This document shows positions 53,384 through 61,969 of a DNA stretch of 64,000 nt, one piece after another; within the stretch, counting starts at the first letter, position 1, and each line of letters opens with the position of its first letter. A model generated the notes under the pieces. The model ran no database searches. It had not been told where the DNA came from and was given only the letters and a program-made list of their open reading frames with translations. Made by a program: the position numbers and the translations under genes. The DNA comes from Chryseobacterium cucumeris. Its GTDB lineage: Bacteria > Bacteroidota > Bacteroidia > Flavobacteriales > Weeksellaceae. The DNA is taken from positions 1,302,001-1,366,000 of the forward strand of contig NZ_LUVZ01000001.1 of assembly GCF_001593385.1 (NCBI RefSeq), read 5' to 3'.

Positions 53384-55903
53384 TTAAATGATTGAATTGT
53401 CTTTTCTATTCGATTTGATTCTCTTAAGAGAAATCCTCTTGATGGCATGTTCGACATTGCCGTCAAGTTCCGATGCAAGATTCATCACTTCCATCTTTTC
53501 CGTTTCTTCAGTGGTATATGCCAGATATTCTTGTGTTGAAACTTCAGTGGCATAGACTGCAGAGTGCGTTCCACCCAGTCCAATCCAGACTTCCTTGTAA
53601 AGTCTTCGTGGATCATTATTCATATTGATCGACAGCACCTGGGACTTTTCTTTATCAGTCAATCCCAGCATCGCCTGAATATCATCGAACTTGTTCATAT
53701 ACTTCCTTTGGTCAAGAAGAATCTTACAATCTGAATTATTAATGATACTTTCTTTCACAATCGGTGAGTGGATGATATCATCGACTTCCTGAGTTACCAC
53801 AATGGCTTCTCCGAAAAATTTCCTTACCGTTTTGAACAAATACTTAATGTATTCTGCCATCCCTTCTTTGGCAATGGCTTTCCAGGCTTCTTCGATGAGA
53901 ATGAGTTTTCTGACTCCTTTGAGCCTTCGCATCTTATTGATGAAGACTTCCATTATGATAATCGTCACAATGGGGAACAGAATTTTATGATCTTTAATGG
54001 GATCGATTTCAAATACGATGAAACGCTTTGATAACAAGTCCAGCTGCTTTTCTGAATTGAGCAAATAGTCATATTCCCCGCTTCTGTAATACGGTTCCAG
54101 CACATTGAGAAAGTTGGCAATATCAAAGTCTTTTTCCCTGACTTTCTTTTGCTCCAATACTTTCTGATAATCATCTTTGACGTACTCATAGAATCCATTG
54201 AAAGAAGGATACTGGTCATCGGTTTTAATTCTTTCGATATATCCGCTGACTGCATTGGACAGGGCCACTTCCTCTGAACGGGTTGGTGGTTCATCATCCC
54301 TTTTCCATAGAGTCAGAATCAAGGTTTTGATACTCTCCCTTTTTTCAATGTCAAAAACACCCTCATCAGTATAGAATGGATTGAAAGCGATAGGATTGTC
54401 CTCGGTATAAGTAAAATAAACCCCGTCCTCTCCTTTGGTCTTTCCTTTAATGAGTTCACATAATCCCTGGTAGGAATTTCCGGTATCTACAAGAAGGACA
54501 TGCGCTCCCTGCTCATAATACTGTCGCACCATATGGTTGGTGAAGAATGATTTACCACTGCCCGATGGACCAAGGATAAACTTATTTCTATTCGTAATAA
54601 TCCCCTGTTTCATCGGCAAATCTGAAATATCCAAATGAATAGGCTTTCCAGTCAGGCGATCAGCCATCTTGATCCCAAAAGGTGATGGTGAATCCTGATA
54701 GTTGGTCTCTTCTGTGAAAAAACACAAAGCAGGTTCGATGAATGTGTAAAAGCTCTCTTCACTAGGAAAATCGCCTGCATTACCCGGAATTCCTGCCCAA
54801 TATAAGGTAGCTGTATCCGTGGTATTATGACGGGGCTTACATTCCATTAAGGCTAGCGCACTCCCCGTATCATTTTTTAACTGCTTGAATTCAGCAGAAT
54901 TGTCAGACCATGACATCACATTAAAATGAGCACGGATAGATTGAAGACCATAAGAGTGTGCTTCATTCAAATACTTTTCTATCCATTCCTTATTGATCTG
55001 ATTGGCTCTGCTGTATCTTGCTAAAGAGTGCATATTCCTTGCTGATTTTTCAAATTGGCGAAGGTTCTCATCACTATTGTCAATGAACAGATACTGGTTA
55101 TAAATGTGATTACAACTTAGCAGAAGTCCCACCGGAGAAGCAAATGAAAGAAGACAATCACTGCGGTCTGTGCTTAATTTCTCATAACGACTATGTGATG
55201 AGACTGTGCCTGGTAAATCCTCAGTATCCGATAAGGTGTGCATACTAATCCGATTATTACCGATTCGCATTTCTTCAGATCCCAGCTTAATATCGTGCAA
55301 TGGTGGATGGGTTTCACGGGATAGAGTCAGATACTGCTCCAGTAGTCCAGACCTCTCGGAAGTTCCTGCTATCTCATCTTCTGTCATCCTTTCCAGATGG
55401 ATATAACCACTATCATTCATTATCCGCTCCAGCTGATCGACCGCTTCAAGAAAATGACCAATGATTTCTTTGTCTTTAATCTCTTTTGGAATCAGCTTGC
55501 CTTTACAGAGAGAAGAAAAATTGCTCTGCATCCTCATTCTCTCCTTACTGGTTTTCGTTATAAAGAGATAGCAGTAATGATTTAAAAAGGGCCTCTCATT
55601 GAAATGCCTTTCAAATGATTTGGAAAGAAAACTCTGGTCTTCTTTTGACAAATCAGGATTGTAGTTTTCTTTAATAAACCAGTCCTGTTTGTGAACGATG
55701 GTGAAATCCGGGAGTGTTTTAATAGCCTTAAACCAAGCGGAATGCATGGCTTCATACTCAGCGGAAGCAACAGTAAACAGCTCGGGGAGTCTGACTTTAA
55801 AGCAGACGGTCACATCAGCGTCCTTTGAAATGATACAATCATTTTCAATCGCCAACAGTGGAAATTTGCTTTCCAAGGTTGCTGCTTTGGAAGAATTTCT
55901 CAT
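53384..55903 (-). CDS. traG: Conjugal transfer ATPase TraG (VirB4 family)
   Basis: 839 residues. The ATPase core shows Walker A LGPSGSGKSFFTNH (about 440-455), Walker B with KLILIEEAWKAIAKEGMAEY and TQEVDDIIHS as a later ATPase motif. The N-terminal about 400 residues are the VirB4 assembly domain. It energises pilus/channel assembly and substrate transfer at the inner membrane. It overlaps the traF stop by 4 bases (ATGA), so the two are coupled. Confidence 0.95.
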   Translation of the reverse strand: MRNSSKAATLESKFPLLAIENDCIISKDADVTVCFKVRLPELFTVASAEYEAMHSAWFKAIKTLPDFTIVHKQDWFIKENYNPDLSKEDQSFLSKSFERHFNERPFLNHYCYLFITKTSKERMRMQSNFSSLCKGKLIPKEIKDKEIIGHFLEAVDQLERIMNDSGYIHLERMTEDEIAGTSERSGLLEQYLTLSRETHPPLHDIKLGSEEMRIGNNRISMHTLSDTEDLPGTVSSHSRYEKLSTDRSDCLLSFASPVGLLLSCNHIYNQYLFIDNSDENLRQFEKSARNMHSLARYSRANQINKEWIEKYLNEAHSYGLQSIRAHFNVMSWSDNSAEFKQLKNDTGSALALMECKPRHNTTDTATLYWAGIPGNAGDFPSEESFYTFIEPALCFFTEETNYQDSPSPFGIKMADRLTGKPIHLDISDLPMKQGIITNRNKFILGPSGSGKSFFTNHMVRQYYEQGAHVLLVDTGNSYQGLCELIKGKTKGEDGVYFTYTEDNPIAFNPFYTDEGVFDIEKRESIKTLILTLWKRDDEPPTRSEEVALSNAVSGYIERIKTDDQYPSFNGFYEYVKDDYQKVLEQKKVREKDFDIANFLNVLEPYYRSGEYDYLLNSEKQLDLLSKRFIVFEIDPIKDHKILFPIVTIIIMEVFINKMRRLKGVRKLILIEEAWKAIAKEGMAEYIKYLFKTVRKFFGEAIVVTQEVDDIIHSPIVKESIINNSDCKILLDQRKYMNKFDDIQAMLGLTDKEKSQVLSINMNNDPRRLYKEVWIGLGGTHSAVYATEVSTQEYLAYTTEETEKMEVMNLASELDGNVEHAIKRISLKRIKSNRKDNSII

Positions 55904-56241
55904 ATGTTTGTTCTTTTAAGGTTAATTTTCAGATACCGATAAATACTCTTTCGACTGATGATGTATTTCGGATGCTTTTTTTGAGCACTCATTTTCATCA
56001 GACCGTGCTCACCGTATTTTCCATTCAATGCGAAAGTCTGCCAGGTAAGAAGTCCACTGCTGATTCCTCCGAGAATTAAACACAGATAGGTATTGACACC
56101 TGCCATATACATAACCATAACACAAATCAATATTCCTAAGAGTCCTCCACTGAAGATAAAGAGGTATTGCGCTTTTAACCCTTTAAATTCTACCTTCCTT
56201 CCTATTCCTTTATTGATATGATAGGTATTCATAGTCGTCAT
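55900..56241 (-). CDS. traF: Conjugal transfer protein TraF (DUF4133)
   Basis: 113 residues: YHINKGIGRKVEFKGLKAQY then LFIFSGGLLGILICVMVMYM and AGVNTYLCLILGGISSGLLT as two adjacent membrane segments, and a basic C-terminus (KHPKYIISRKSIYRYLKI). This is the VirB3-like DUF4133 protein. Its start is directly beside the traE stop, and its end overlaps traG. Confidence 0.92.
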   Translation of the reverse strand: MTTMNTYHINKGIGRKVEFKGLKAQYLFIFSGGLLGILICVMVMYMAGVNTYLCLILGGISSGLLTWQTFALNGKYGEHGLMKMSAQKKHPKYIISRKSIYRYLKINLKRTNI

Positions 56242-56547
56242 TTAAAGGAAGAATGAGCGAAGAATGGTTGCGGCAACAATTAAGAAGATACATGCTCCAA
56301 ACCAGCTGGCAGCAGTTTTACTGGTATCAGGGTCACCGCTGCTGAACTTGTTATAGACTTTTACGCCTCCGATGAGTCCGACGACTGCACCGATGGCGTA
56401 AATTAATTGGGTAGCCGGCTCAAAATAAGAGGTGACCATCTGTGTAGCTTCGTTAATTCCGGCTGAACCATTGCCTTGGCCGAATACCAAATTAATTGTT
56501 ACCAATGTTAAAACAGCATACAGCAATTTTTTTCTTTGTTTTTTCAT
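56242..56547 (-). CDS. traE: Conjugal transfer protein TraE (DUF4134)
   Basis: 101 residues with a signal-like start (KKLLYAVLTLVTINLVFG), GINEATQMVTSYFEPATQLI, YAIGAVVGLIGGVKVYNKFS, GDPDTSKTAASWFGACIF: the VirB2-like DUF4134 pilin family. It leads the traE-to-traQ block; the upstream half of the operon is cut off by an oppositely oriented nuclease gene, so this block needs its own promoter in 56548-56734 or reads through. Confidence 0.92.
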   Translation of the reverse strand: MKKQRKKLLYAVLTLVTINLVFGQGNGSAGINEATQMVTSYFEPATQLIYAIGAVVGLIGGVKVYNKFSSGDPDTSKTAASWFGACIFLIVAATILRSFFL

Positions 56548-56734
56548 AATGAATAGATTTTTTGATTATGAAACCCGCACTTTACAGGCTTGAAGACAAA
56601 GATGTCCGAGTCTAGGTACTCAATAACAGGAATGGCAGTGGATGGAATCTTTTGGCTGTCAAAGAACCGTGCGCCAGTCAGAATTCCTGTATAAATAATT
56701 GTAAATTTGTAAGGAATTTCAAAAAAAAGAAATC

Positions 56735-57709
56735 ATGGATAAAAGGTTCACAGATATTATTGAGCTCATCAAACAGTCTCGTAACAATGCGATAAGAAAA
56801 GTCAATGAGGAACTCATCGATCTATACTGGAATATTGGTAAGTATATCAGCAAAAAGGTAGAGCTGAGTGAATGGGGACAATCTGTGGTTAAAGAACTTT
56901 CTCACTTTATCCAGACTCATGAACCTGAACTAAAAGGTTTTTCGGATAAGAATCTTTGGAGAATGAAGCAGTTTTATGAGACTTACAAGGAATTTCCAAA
57001 AATCTCAACACTGTTGAGAGAAATCAGCTGGTCTCATAATCTGTCCATATTCTCCAGGTGTAAATCAATCGAGGAAAGGGAATTTTATATCAAGTTGACC
57101 AAACAGGAAAATTATAGCTTCCGGGAGTTAGAGAGACAGATATCCAGCAGCCTTTTTGAAAGAACGATGATTGGAAATTCAAAACTCTCAACAGTGTTGA
57201 GAGAAACTAACGCTGATATAGTCAATACATTTAAAGACAGCTATGTATTTGACTTTTTAAATCTGCCTGAAACATTCAATGAAAATGATCTCCAAAAAGG
57301 TTTAATTGAGCAGATGAAAAATTTTATCCTGGAGTTAGGACGGGATTTTCTTTTTATCAGTGAGCAATACAAAGTACAGGTCGGCAATTCTGATTTTTAT
57401 ATCGATCTTTTATTCTTCCACAGAGGGCTGCAATGCCTTGTCGCTTTCGAACTGAAAGCAGATAAATTCAAACCCGAACATCTGGGTCAGCTTAACTTTT
57501 ATCTGGAAGCACTGGACAGGGATGTTAAACGTCAGAACGAAAATCCAAGCATCGGCGTACTGCTTTGTAAAGACAAAGACAGCGAAGTAGTAGAATATGC
57601 GCTGAGTAGAAGTCTTTCTCCGACAATGGTTTCTGAATACAAAACGCAGCTTCCCGACAAAAAGGTTCTGCAGAAAAAACTGCACGAATTGTTTGATAAC
57701 AGATCTTAG
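56735..57709 (+). CDS. YhcG/DUF1016-family PDDEXK nuclease
   Basis: 324 residues. The DUF1016 N-terminal helical domain is DLYWNIGKYISKKVELSEWG, FSDKNLWRMKQFYETYKEFP and REISWSHNLSIFSRCKSIEE. The PD-(D/E)xK site is DFYIDLLFFHRGLQCLVAFELKAD, written here as FYIDLLFF (Asp) and AFELKAD (Glu, Lys), then GQLNFYLEALDRDVKR. Such proteins are linked to restriction and mobile elements, possibly as Holliday-junction-like or defence nucleases. It is antisense between traE and traD, so it is likely acquired cargo. Confidence 0.88.
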   Translation: MDKRFTDIIELIKQSRNNAIRKVNEELIDLYWNIGKYISKKVELSEWGQSVVKELSHFIQTHEPELKGFSDKNLWRMKQFYETYKEFPKISTLLREISWSHNLSIFSRCKSIEEREFYIKLTKQENYSFRELERQISSSLFERTMIGNSKLSTVLRETNADIVNTFKDSYVFDFLNLPETFNENDLQKGLIEQMKNFILELGRDFLFISEQYKVQVGNSDFYIDLLFFHRGLQCLVAFELKADKFKPEHLGQLNFYLEALDRDVKRQNENPSIGVLLCKDKDSEVVEYALSRSLSPTMVSEYKTQLPDKKVLQKKLHELFDNRS

Positions 57710-57742
57710 TTGAAATTTATTAATAACAAAAGGGGAATTTGC

Positions 57743-58360
57743 TTAAACAAACTCCCCAATATCGAAACCTTCAACACCATCTTTGTAACTGGAAGATATG
57801 CCTTCAACATCATTCGAAATGCTCTGACTTAACAAATTTGAAATACGCTTCGAAGCCTCCCCCAACGAATTCTCCAAAAGATCAAAAAGCTCGGTCCCAT
57901 GAATTTTTTGAATTATAGCAACTGCTTGCCGTTCTAAATCAGGTTCCAGCATTTTCCGCTGTAACAGCTGACCCGCAGTACTCAATTCCTGAAAGGTAAC
58001 CCCTGTAGCAAACCCGCTTTCGATATTAGAGTCCTGATACTTCCAATCTTCTTCCTCCTGCCCCCAATTATCCTTGATTAGGATATCATCAAGATTTTTA
58101 TTCTCGGTTACATCTTCAGCTTTACCGTCTCTGGTTTCTGATTCAAAATTATCTTCTGCTAATGAAGTAAATTCAAGGTGGCTTTCAGTGGCTTCAACTG
58201 GCCAACCTTTTCTTTTTGTTTGCTTACTATCTCCCATTATAGAGGGAGAACTTTTCTTAGTATTATCCCCATCTTTCGCACGGACTTTGACTAGGAATCT
58301 TCTGTTGAGAAGAATTAGAATGATAACGATTAATAAACCTATAACGATTATTTTTTCCAT
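57743..58360 (-). CDS. traD: TraD-like accessory conjugation protein
   Basis: 205 residues. An N-terminal membrane segment (KIIVIGLLIVIILILLNRRF) precedes a strongly acidic, low-complexity middle (DDILIKDNWGQEEEDWKYQD) and a helical C-terminus (LERQAVAIIQKIHGTELFDL). I name it TraD by position between the DUF3408 gene and traE; the sequence itself has no domain I recognise. It is 9 bases downstream of the traB gene. Confidence 0.55.
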   Translation of the reverse strand: MEKIIVIGLLIVIILILLNRRFLVKVRAKDGDNTKKSSPSIMGDSKQTKRKGWPVEATESHLEFTSLAEDNFESETRDGKAEDVTENKNLDDILIKDNWGQEEEDWKYQDSNIESGFATGVTFQELSTAGQLLQRKMLEPDLERQAVAIIQKIHGTELFDLLENSLGEASKRISNLLSQSISNDVEGISSSYKDGVEGFDIGEFV

Positions 58361-58369
58361 AAAATGATA

Positions 58370-58762
58370 TTAAAAAATGGGACGGTATTTTTTATTGAAA
58401 TCATCAGTAATTTCCTTTTCAAACATTTCGAAATGATATGCCAGTATATTATCCAGATAAGCATACAGAGAAATCTGGTCATCGGCAATGATTTGAATAA
58501 TGCGTGAGAGGCGCTCGTGATATTCAGGACGGATATAGATACTTTTATCCCCCCTCTTAGTCATGGTATGATGAGTAAGAAACTGCTCCATATAGCTTAT
58601 ATCTGAGGATTTCTTAGTATTCAACTTATTTTTTATTACAGCTCTCTGCTTTTGGGGATCTGCATTTTGTACAGGAACTTCTTTTTTGGAACTTCCTGCC
58701 ATAATGGACATCAGATATTGTTCATCGATAACGTTATCTTCATTGTTATTGTCCTGTTCCAT
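58370..58762 (-). CDS. DUF3408 conjugation protein (TraB/TraC-like)
   Basis: 130 residues, soluble. After a variable N-terminus, the DUF3408 core is SYMEQFLTHHTMTKRGDKSI, YIRPEYHERLSRIIQIIADD, QISLYAYLDNILAYHFEMF, a ribbon-helix-helix-like DNA-binding fold (RGDKSIYIRPEYH as strand and helix). It follows traA after 3 bases and is probably part of DNA processing or partitioning in transfer. Confidence 0.85.
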   Translation of the reverse strand: MEQDNNNEDNVIDEQYLMSIMAGSSKKEVPVQNADPQKQRAVIKNKLNTKKSSDISYMEQFLTHHTMTKRGDKSIYIRPEYHERLSRIIQIIADDQISLYAYLDNILAYHFEMFEKEITDDFNKKYRPIF

Positions 58763-58765
58763 AAT

Positions 58766-59533
58766 TTATAGTTTTACAATTCCTAAAAATTCCACTATGA
58801 ACTTATCCAGCCTGCATTGAGTCAGCAGCTTAAGATCCGCAGGCAGCAATGTTGATCGGAAAACCGTTTTTGATGTCGACTCTCCTTCTTTCCGAAATCT
58901 TTTACTGTCTGTAATGCTTGTTTCCATAAGCGGCAGCCCTAAATCTGAAATCACTTTACTGTAGTTTTTGTAGAGCAACGTCCGTTCTCTTCCATCCACC
59001 TGATTCCAGAAAAGATGGACTGCCCGAATTCCCGTTTGAGTTTCTTTCATCAACACATTGGTTAGAACATCGGTGAAACTTAACGTACTTTCCAATACAA
59101 CACGATCCGCAGTAATGGGTGAAAAAATATAATGGACTTTCGTCAAAGTTTTTAAAATACCAGCGGTATTCACAGTTCCCGGTAGATCTAAAAATATAAC
59201 ATCAGGAATTGTTTCAGATCCTTCAACATAAGCATCTATATCCTCTAAAACCTGATCGGCTTTACTCTGGAAAATGGGATACGCTTTTTTATTAATACTC
59301 GTAAATTGTTTGTGAGCGATCTTTTTTAAAATCTCATTCTGCATCACCATTTTTAAATCCCGCTCTCTCATCTGGAGTAAACTGTACTGAGGAAAGTCAC
59401 AGTCAAATACAGCGACCTGATACCCCATCCGGTAATGAAGGAGACTTGCCATAAGTGTGGTAAAAGTGCTTTTTCCTACCCCTCCTTTTTGGGTGGAAAA
59501 TGCAATAATTGTAGGTTGGTTCTTTGTTTTCAT
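58766..59533 (-). CDS. traA: ParA-family ATPase TraA
   Basis: 255 residues with the deviant Walker A STQKGGVGKST (14-23 or so), LDLPGTVNTAGILK as the Walker B region and FWNQVDGRERTLL in place of the usual motif. This ParA-like protein heads Bacteroidota tra operons and probably positions or stabilises the element. Its ATG at 59531-59533 overlaps the stop of a short upstream ORF (ATGA), which suggests coupling. It leads the leftward operon. Confidence 0.92.
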   Translation of the reverse strand: MKTKNQPTIIAFSTQKGGVGKSTFTTLMASLLHYRMGYQVAVFDCDFPQYSLLQMRERDLKMVMQNEILKKIAHKQFTSINKKAYPIFQSKADQVLEDIDAYVEGSETIPDVIFLDLPGTVNTAGILKTLTKVHYIFSPITADRVVLESTLSFTDVLTNVLMKETQTGIRAVHLFWNQVDGRERTLLYKNYSKVISDLGLPLMETSITDSKRFRKEGESTSKTVFRSTLLPADLKLLTQCRLDKFIVEFLGIVKL

Positions 59534-59688
59534 TTTGCTTGATTTTGGTTATATATAATTGGGAAGAAAGACTGATTGACAGCCCCTGGCAATACATATA
59601 TCAGGTTCCCTGTACTGCTTTCAGTGCTACTGGACGGAATTCCCGAAAGCTGTATGACTTCAATCAGTTCTGACTGAATGCCATTCAT
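59530..59688 (-). CDS. Short ORF coupled to traA (52 aa)
   Basis: MNGIQSELIEVIQLSGIPSS continues with a Ser/Thr-rich stretch and ends NQNQAK. The TGA overlaps the traA ATG as ATGA. The codon use is ordinary, and the sequence has a hydrophobic middle (NLIYVLPGAV). It could continue 14 codons further upstream without a start codon. I recognise no family; it may be a leader that controls traA translation rather than a protein. Confidence 0.42.
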   Translation of the reverse strand: MNGIQSELIEVIQLSGIPSSSTESSTGNLIYVLPGAVNQSFFPIIYNQNQAK

Positions 59689-60165
59689 CCTGCAATCCTG
59701 AAAAATTGCTTTCCGGAAGACTATCTTTCACAGAGACTATCTTGACGGCTGGAATTCCGGAAGGCTGGCATGCTGGATTTCCACTATTCAGGATTTCTAT
59801 CAGATCTGCAGTCAGGAAATCCCGCCCTCAATCTGATACAAATGAATAGTATTTCTTTTTTAAAACATTTCTAATGGTCGTTTTTGGCTTTAAGTGACTT
59901 TCTTTGACTTTCTTTCTAATATTGTCCCTACAAATGATTGTGGTTTACTTTGCTTCAGAAGACTAAGGAGGTCTTGGGAAATTGAACTTTATGAACGTGA
60001 TCAGTATTACATCTGCTTTATTACTGGAATTTCCTTTCACCCGAAAGGAGCAAGTTATGTTTTGAGTGCCTCATAACTTTTTTCGTGCCTCAAAACAACT
60101 TGCCCTGGCTGGGGCTTTAAAAATCACTCCGAAGTCATGATTTTACTAATATTAAATTAAATGCG
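59689..60165. other. Non-coding region between traA and mobA, candidate oriT and promoters
   Basis: About 480 bases. The left half is rich in short palindromic words (TTCCGGAA, GGAATTCC, TGGCATGC and repeats of CTGGAATTC/CTGGCATGC type). The right half contains the inverted-repeat structure listed at 60050-60103. A frame at 59894-60076 is not convincing. No other gene is seen. Confidence 0.5.
60050..60103. other. Candidate oriT: nested inverted repeats with duplicated GTGCCTCA
   Basis: GCAAGTT (60050) pairs with AACTTGC (60097-60103), and TTTTGAG (60060) pairs with CTCAAAA (60089-60095). AAGTTATG (60052) can instead pair with CATAACTT (60072). GTGCCTCA occurs twice, at 60066 and 60085. It lies 62 bases upstream of mobA, where mobilisation origins of Bacteroidota elements are expected. 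Confidence 0.6.
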
Positions 60166-60600
60166 ATGGACGTAAATAAAAAAAACAAAGGCGGGCGTAA
60201 GCCTAAGATGAATCCAAGTAAAAACAGGTATGTATTTAGACTTACGGATGAAGAAAACATAATGTTTTTAAAATTATATGAGGCTTCAGGAATGAACAGC
60301 AAAGCGAAATTTATTACAACAATATTGTTTCAGAAAGAATTAAAAATTGTAAAAGTTGATATTTCAACAATAGATTATCATACCCAATTGACCAAATTCT
60401 TCTACCAATTCCAGTCGATTGGAAACAATTATAATCAGATAGTAAAAATTTTATACCGAAACTTCACGGAGAAAAAAGCGTCTTTCTATCTCTTTAAACT
60501 GGAAAATCATACCAGAGAACTAGCTTTAATTGGTAAGCAGATTATAGAACTCACCAAAGAATTTGAACAAAACCATATTCAAAAAAATTCTGAAAAATGA
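60166..60600 (+). CDS. mobA: MobA-like mobilisation protein (relaxosome accessory)
   Basis: 144 residues. A basic N-terminus (KKNKGGRKPKMNPSKN) leads into a ribbon-helix-helix core RYVFRLTDEENIMFLKLYEA, SGMNSKAKFITTILFQKELK. It binds oriT and helps the relaxase nick. The stop overlaps the mobB start (ATGA at 60597-60600), so the two are translationally coupled. In Bacteroidota naming this is MobA; elsewhere the family is called MobC. Confidence 0.85.
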   Translation: MDVNKKNKGGRKPKMNPSKNRYVFRLTDEENIMFLKLYEASGMNSKAKFITTILFQKELKIVKVDISTIDYHTQLTKFFYQFQSIGNNYNQIVKILYRNFTEKKASFYLFKLENHTRELALIGKQIIELTKEFEQNHIQKNSEK

Positions 60601-61838
60601 TCGCTAAAATTGAAAAAGGTGAAAACCTATGGGGTGCTCTTACCTACAATCAACAGAAGGTGGACAACGAAAAAGGAACGGTTTTATTCACTAATAAGAT
60701 TCCTGATTTGTGGGATCGACCTTATTCGGTTAAATTTTTTCATCACTACTTTGAACCCTACTTGATAGCGAATAACAAAACTGAAAAACCGGTAAGACAT
60801 ATCTCACTTAATCCTGATCCTAACGATCAGGTTAATGACAAAGATTATCGGGAAATGGCTCAGCAATATATGCAGGAAATGGGTTATGGCAACCAACCCT
60901 ATGTTGTCTTTAAACATACGGATATTGATAGAACTCACATTCATATTGTGACCACCTGTGTCCAGATCGATGGAAAGAAAATATCAGATCGCTATGATCA
61001 CTCCCGATCAATGGAAGTCTGCAGGAAATTGGAAAAACAATACAACTTAAAAATTGCTGGTGAGAATAGAAATTTAAATCAAAACTCTATTTTTAAACCT
61101 GTAGATTATACTAAAGGGTATATCAAAACACAATTATCCTCGATACTACGACATATACCTCAAACCTACAGCATTCAAAGTATAGGTGCATATAACGCTT
61201 TACTCTCTCAATTCAATATCTCCTGTGAAGAGGTTACTGGAGAACTGCACGGAAAAATGAGAAAGGGAATGGTCTATTTTGCAACGGATAAAAATGGAAA
61301 AAAAATAAGTTCCCCTTTTAAATCATCCCTTTTTGGCAAACAAGCAGGGTTGGAAAATATTCAGGTCCTCATTGACAAGTCAAAAATGAAAAATAATCCT
61401 TCAAAATTCATTCTTAAAAGAACTATTGAAACAGCTCTCAGCACGAGTAAATCGGAAGCTTCTTTTAAGTCTCAACTTTTGGAACAGGGAATCGCTACGG
61501 TCATACGAAAGAATGATGAGGGAAGGATCTACGGAATCACATTTATAGACCATAACTCAAAATCTGTTTGGAATGGCTCACAGCTGAGTAAAGAACTATC
61601 AGCCAACTCATTCAATACACTGTGGAATGAGGTAGAAACAAAGCCTAAAACCAATTCATATAATAGTTCTAACAATGATATATCGCTTGAAAAATCTTCA
61701 GAACATTTCTTCAACAATAACAGCTACGAAGTATTTGACGGATTTTTTAGCGGGTTATTGTCTTCAGTTCCTCATGAGGATCAAGAGGAACAAATTTTTG
61801 AATCACAAATGAAAAAGAGACAAAGAAAAAGAAGATAA
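60597..61838 (+). CDS. mobB: Relaxase (MobB, MOBP-type)
   Basis: 413 residues. The N-terminal relaxase domain has PVRHISLNPDPND, YVVFKHTDIDRTHIHIVTTC (the HxxxxxxHxH metal-binding region) and RYDHSRSMEVCRKLEKQYNL. It nicks oriT and pilots the transferred strand. The C-terminal about 170 residues are variable and Ser/Asn-rich, ending in a basic KKRQRKRR. It is coupled to mobA by a 4-base overlap. Confidence 0.92.
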   Translation: MIAKIEKGENLWGALTYNQQKVDNEKGTVLFTNKIPDLWDRPYSVKFFHHYFEPYLIANNKTEKPVRHISLNPDPNDQVNDKDYREMAQQYMQEMGYGNQPYVVFKHTDIDRTHIHIVTTCVQIDGKKISDRYDHSRSMEVCRKLEKQYNLKIAGENRNLNQNSIFKPVDYTKGYIKTQLSSILRHIPQTYSIQSIGAYNALLSQFNISCEEVTGELHGKMRKGMVYFATDKNGKKISSPFKSSLFGKQAGLENIQVLIDKSKMKNNPSKFILKRTIETALSTSKSEASFKSQLLEQGIATVIRKNDEGRIYGITFIDHNSKSVWNGSQLSKELSANSFNTLWNEVETKPKTNSYNSSNNDISLEKSSEHFFNNNSYEVFDGFFSGLLSSVPHEDQEEQIFESQMKKRQRKRR

Positions 61839-61969
61839 AAAATAATCTTCTTTTGTAAAAACGGTCTTATAACGATGCTCAAAGAGCCAAAGGCAGACAA
61901 CGCATGCTTGCAACGCCTCATTTATATTTGAGAATACGTAATCCTGTATTTATGCTTCTAAAAGGTAAT

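Noticed and set aside
59894..60076. 60-residue frame between traA and mobA
   Set aside because: It crosses the candidate oriT palindromes, has an irregular composition and no coupling to mobA.
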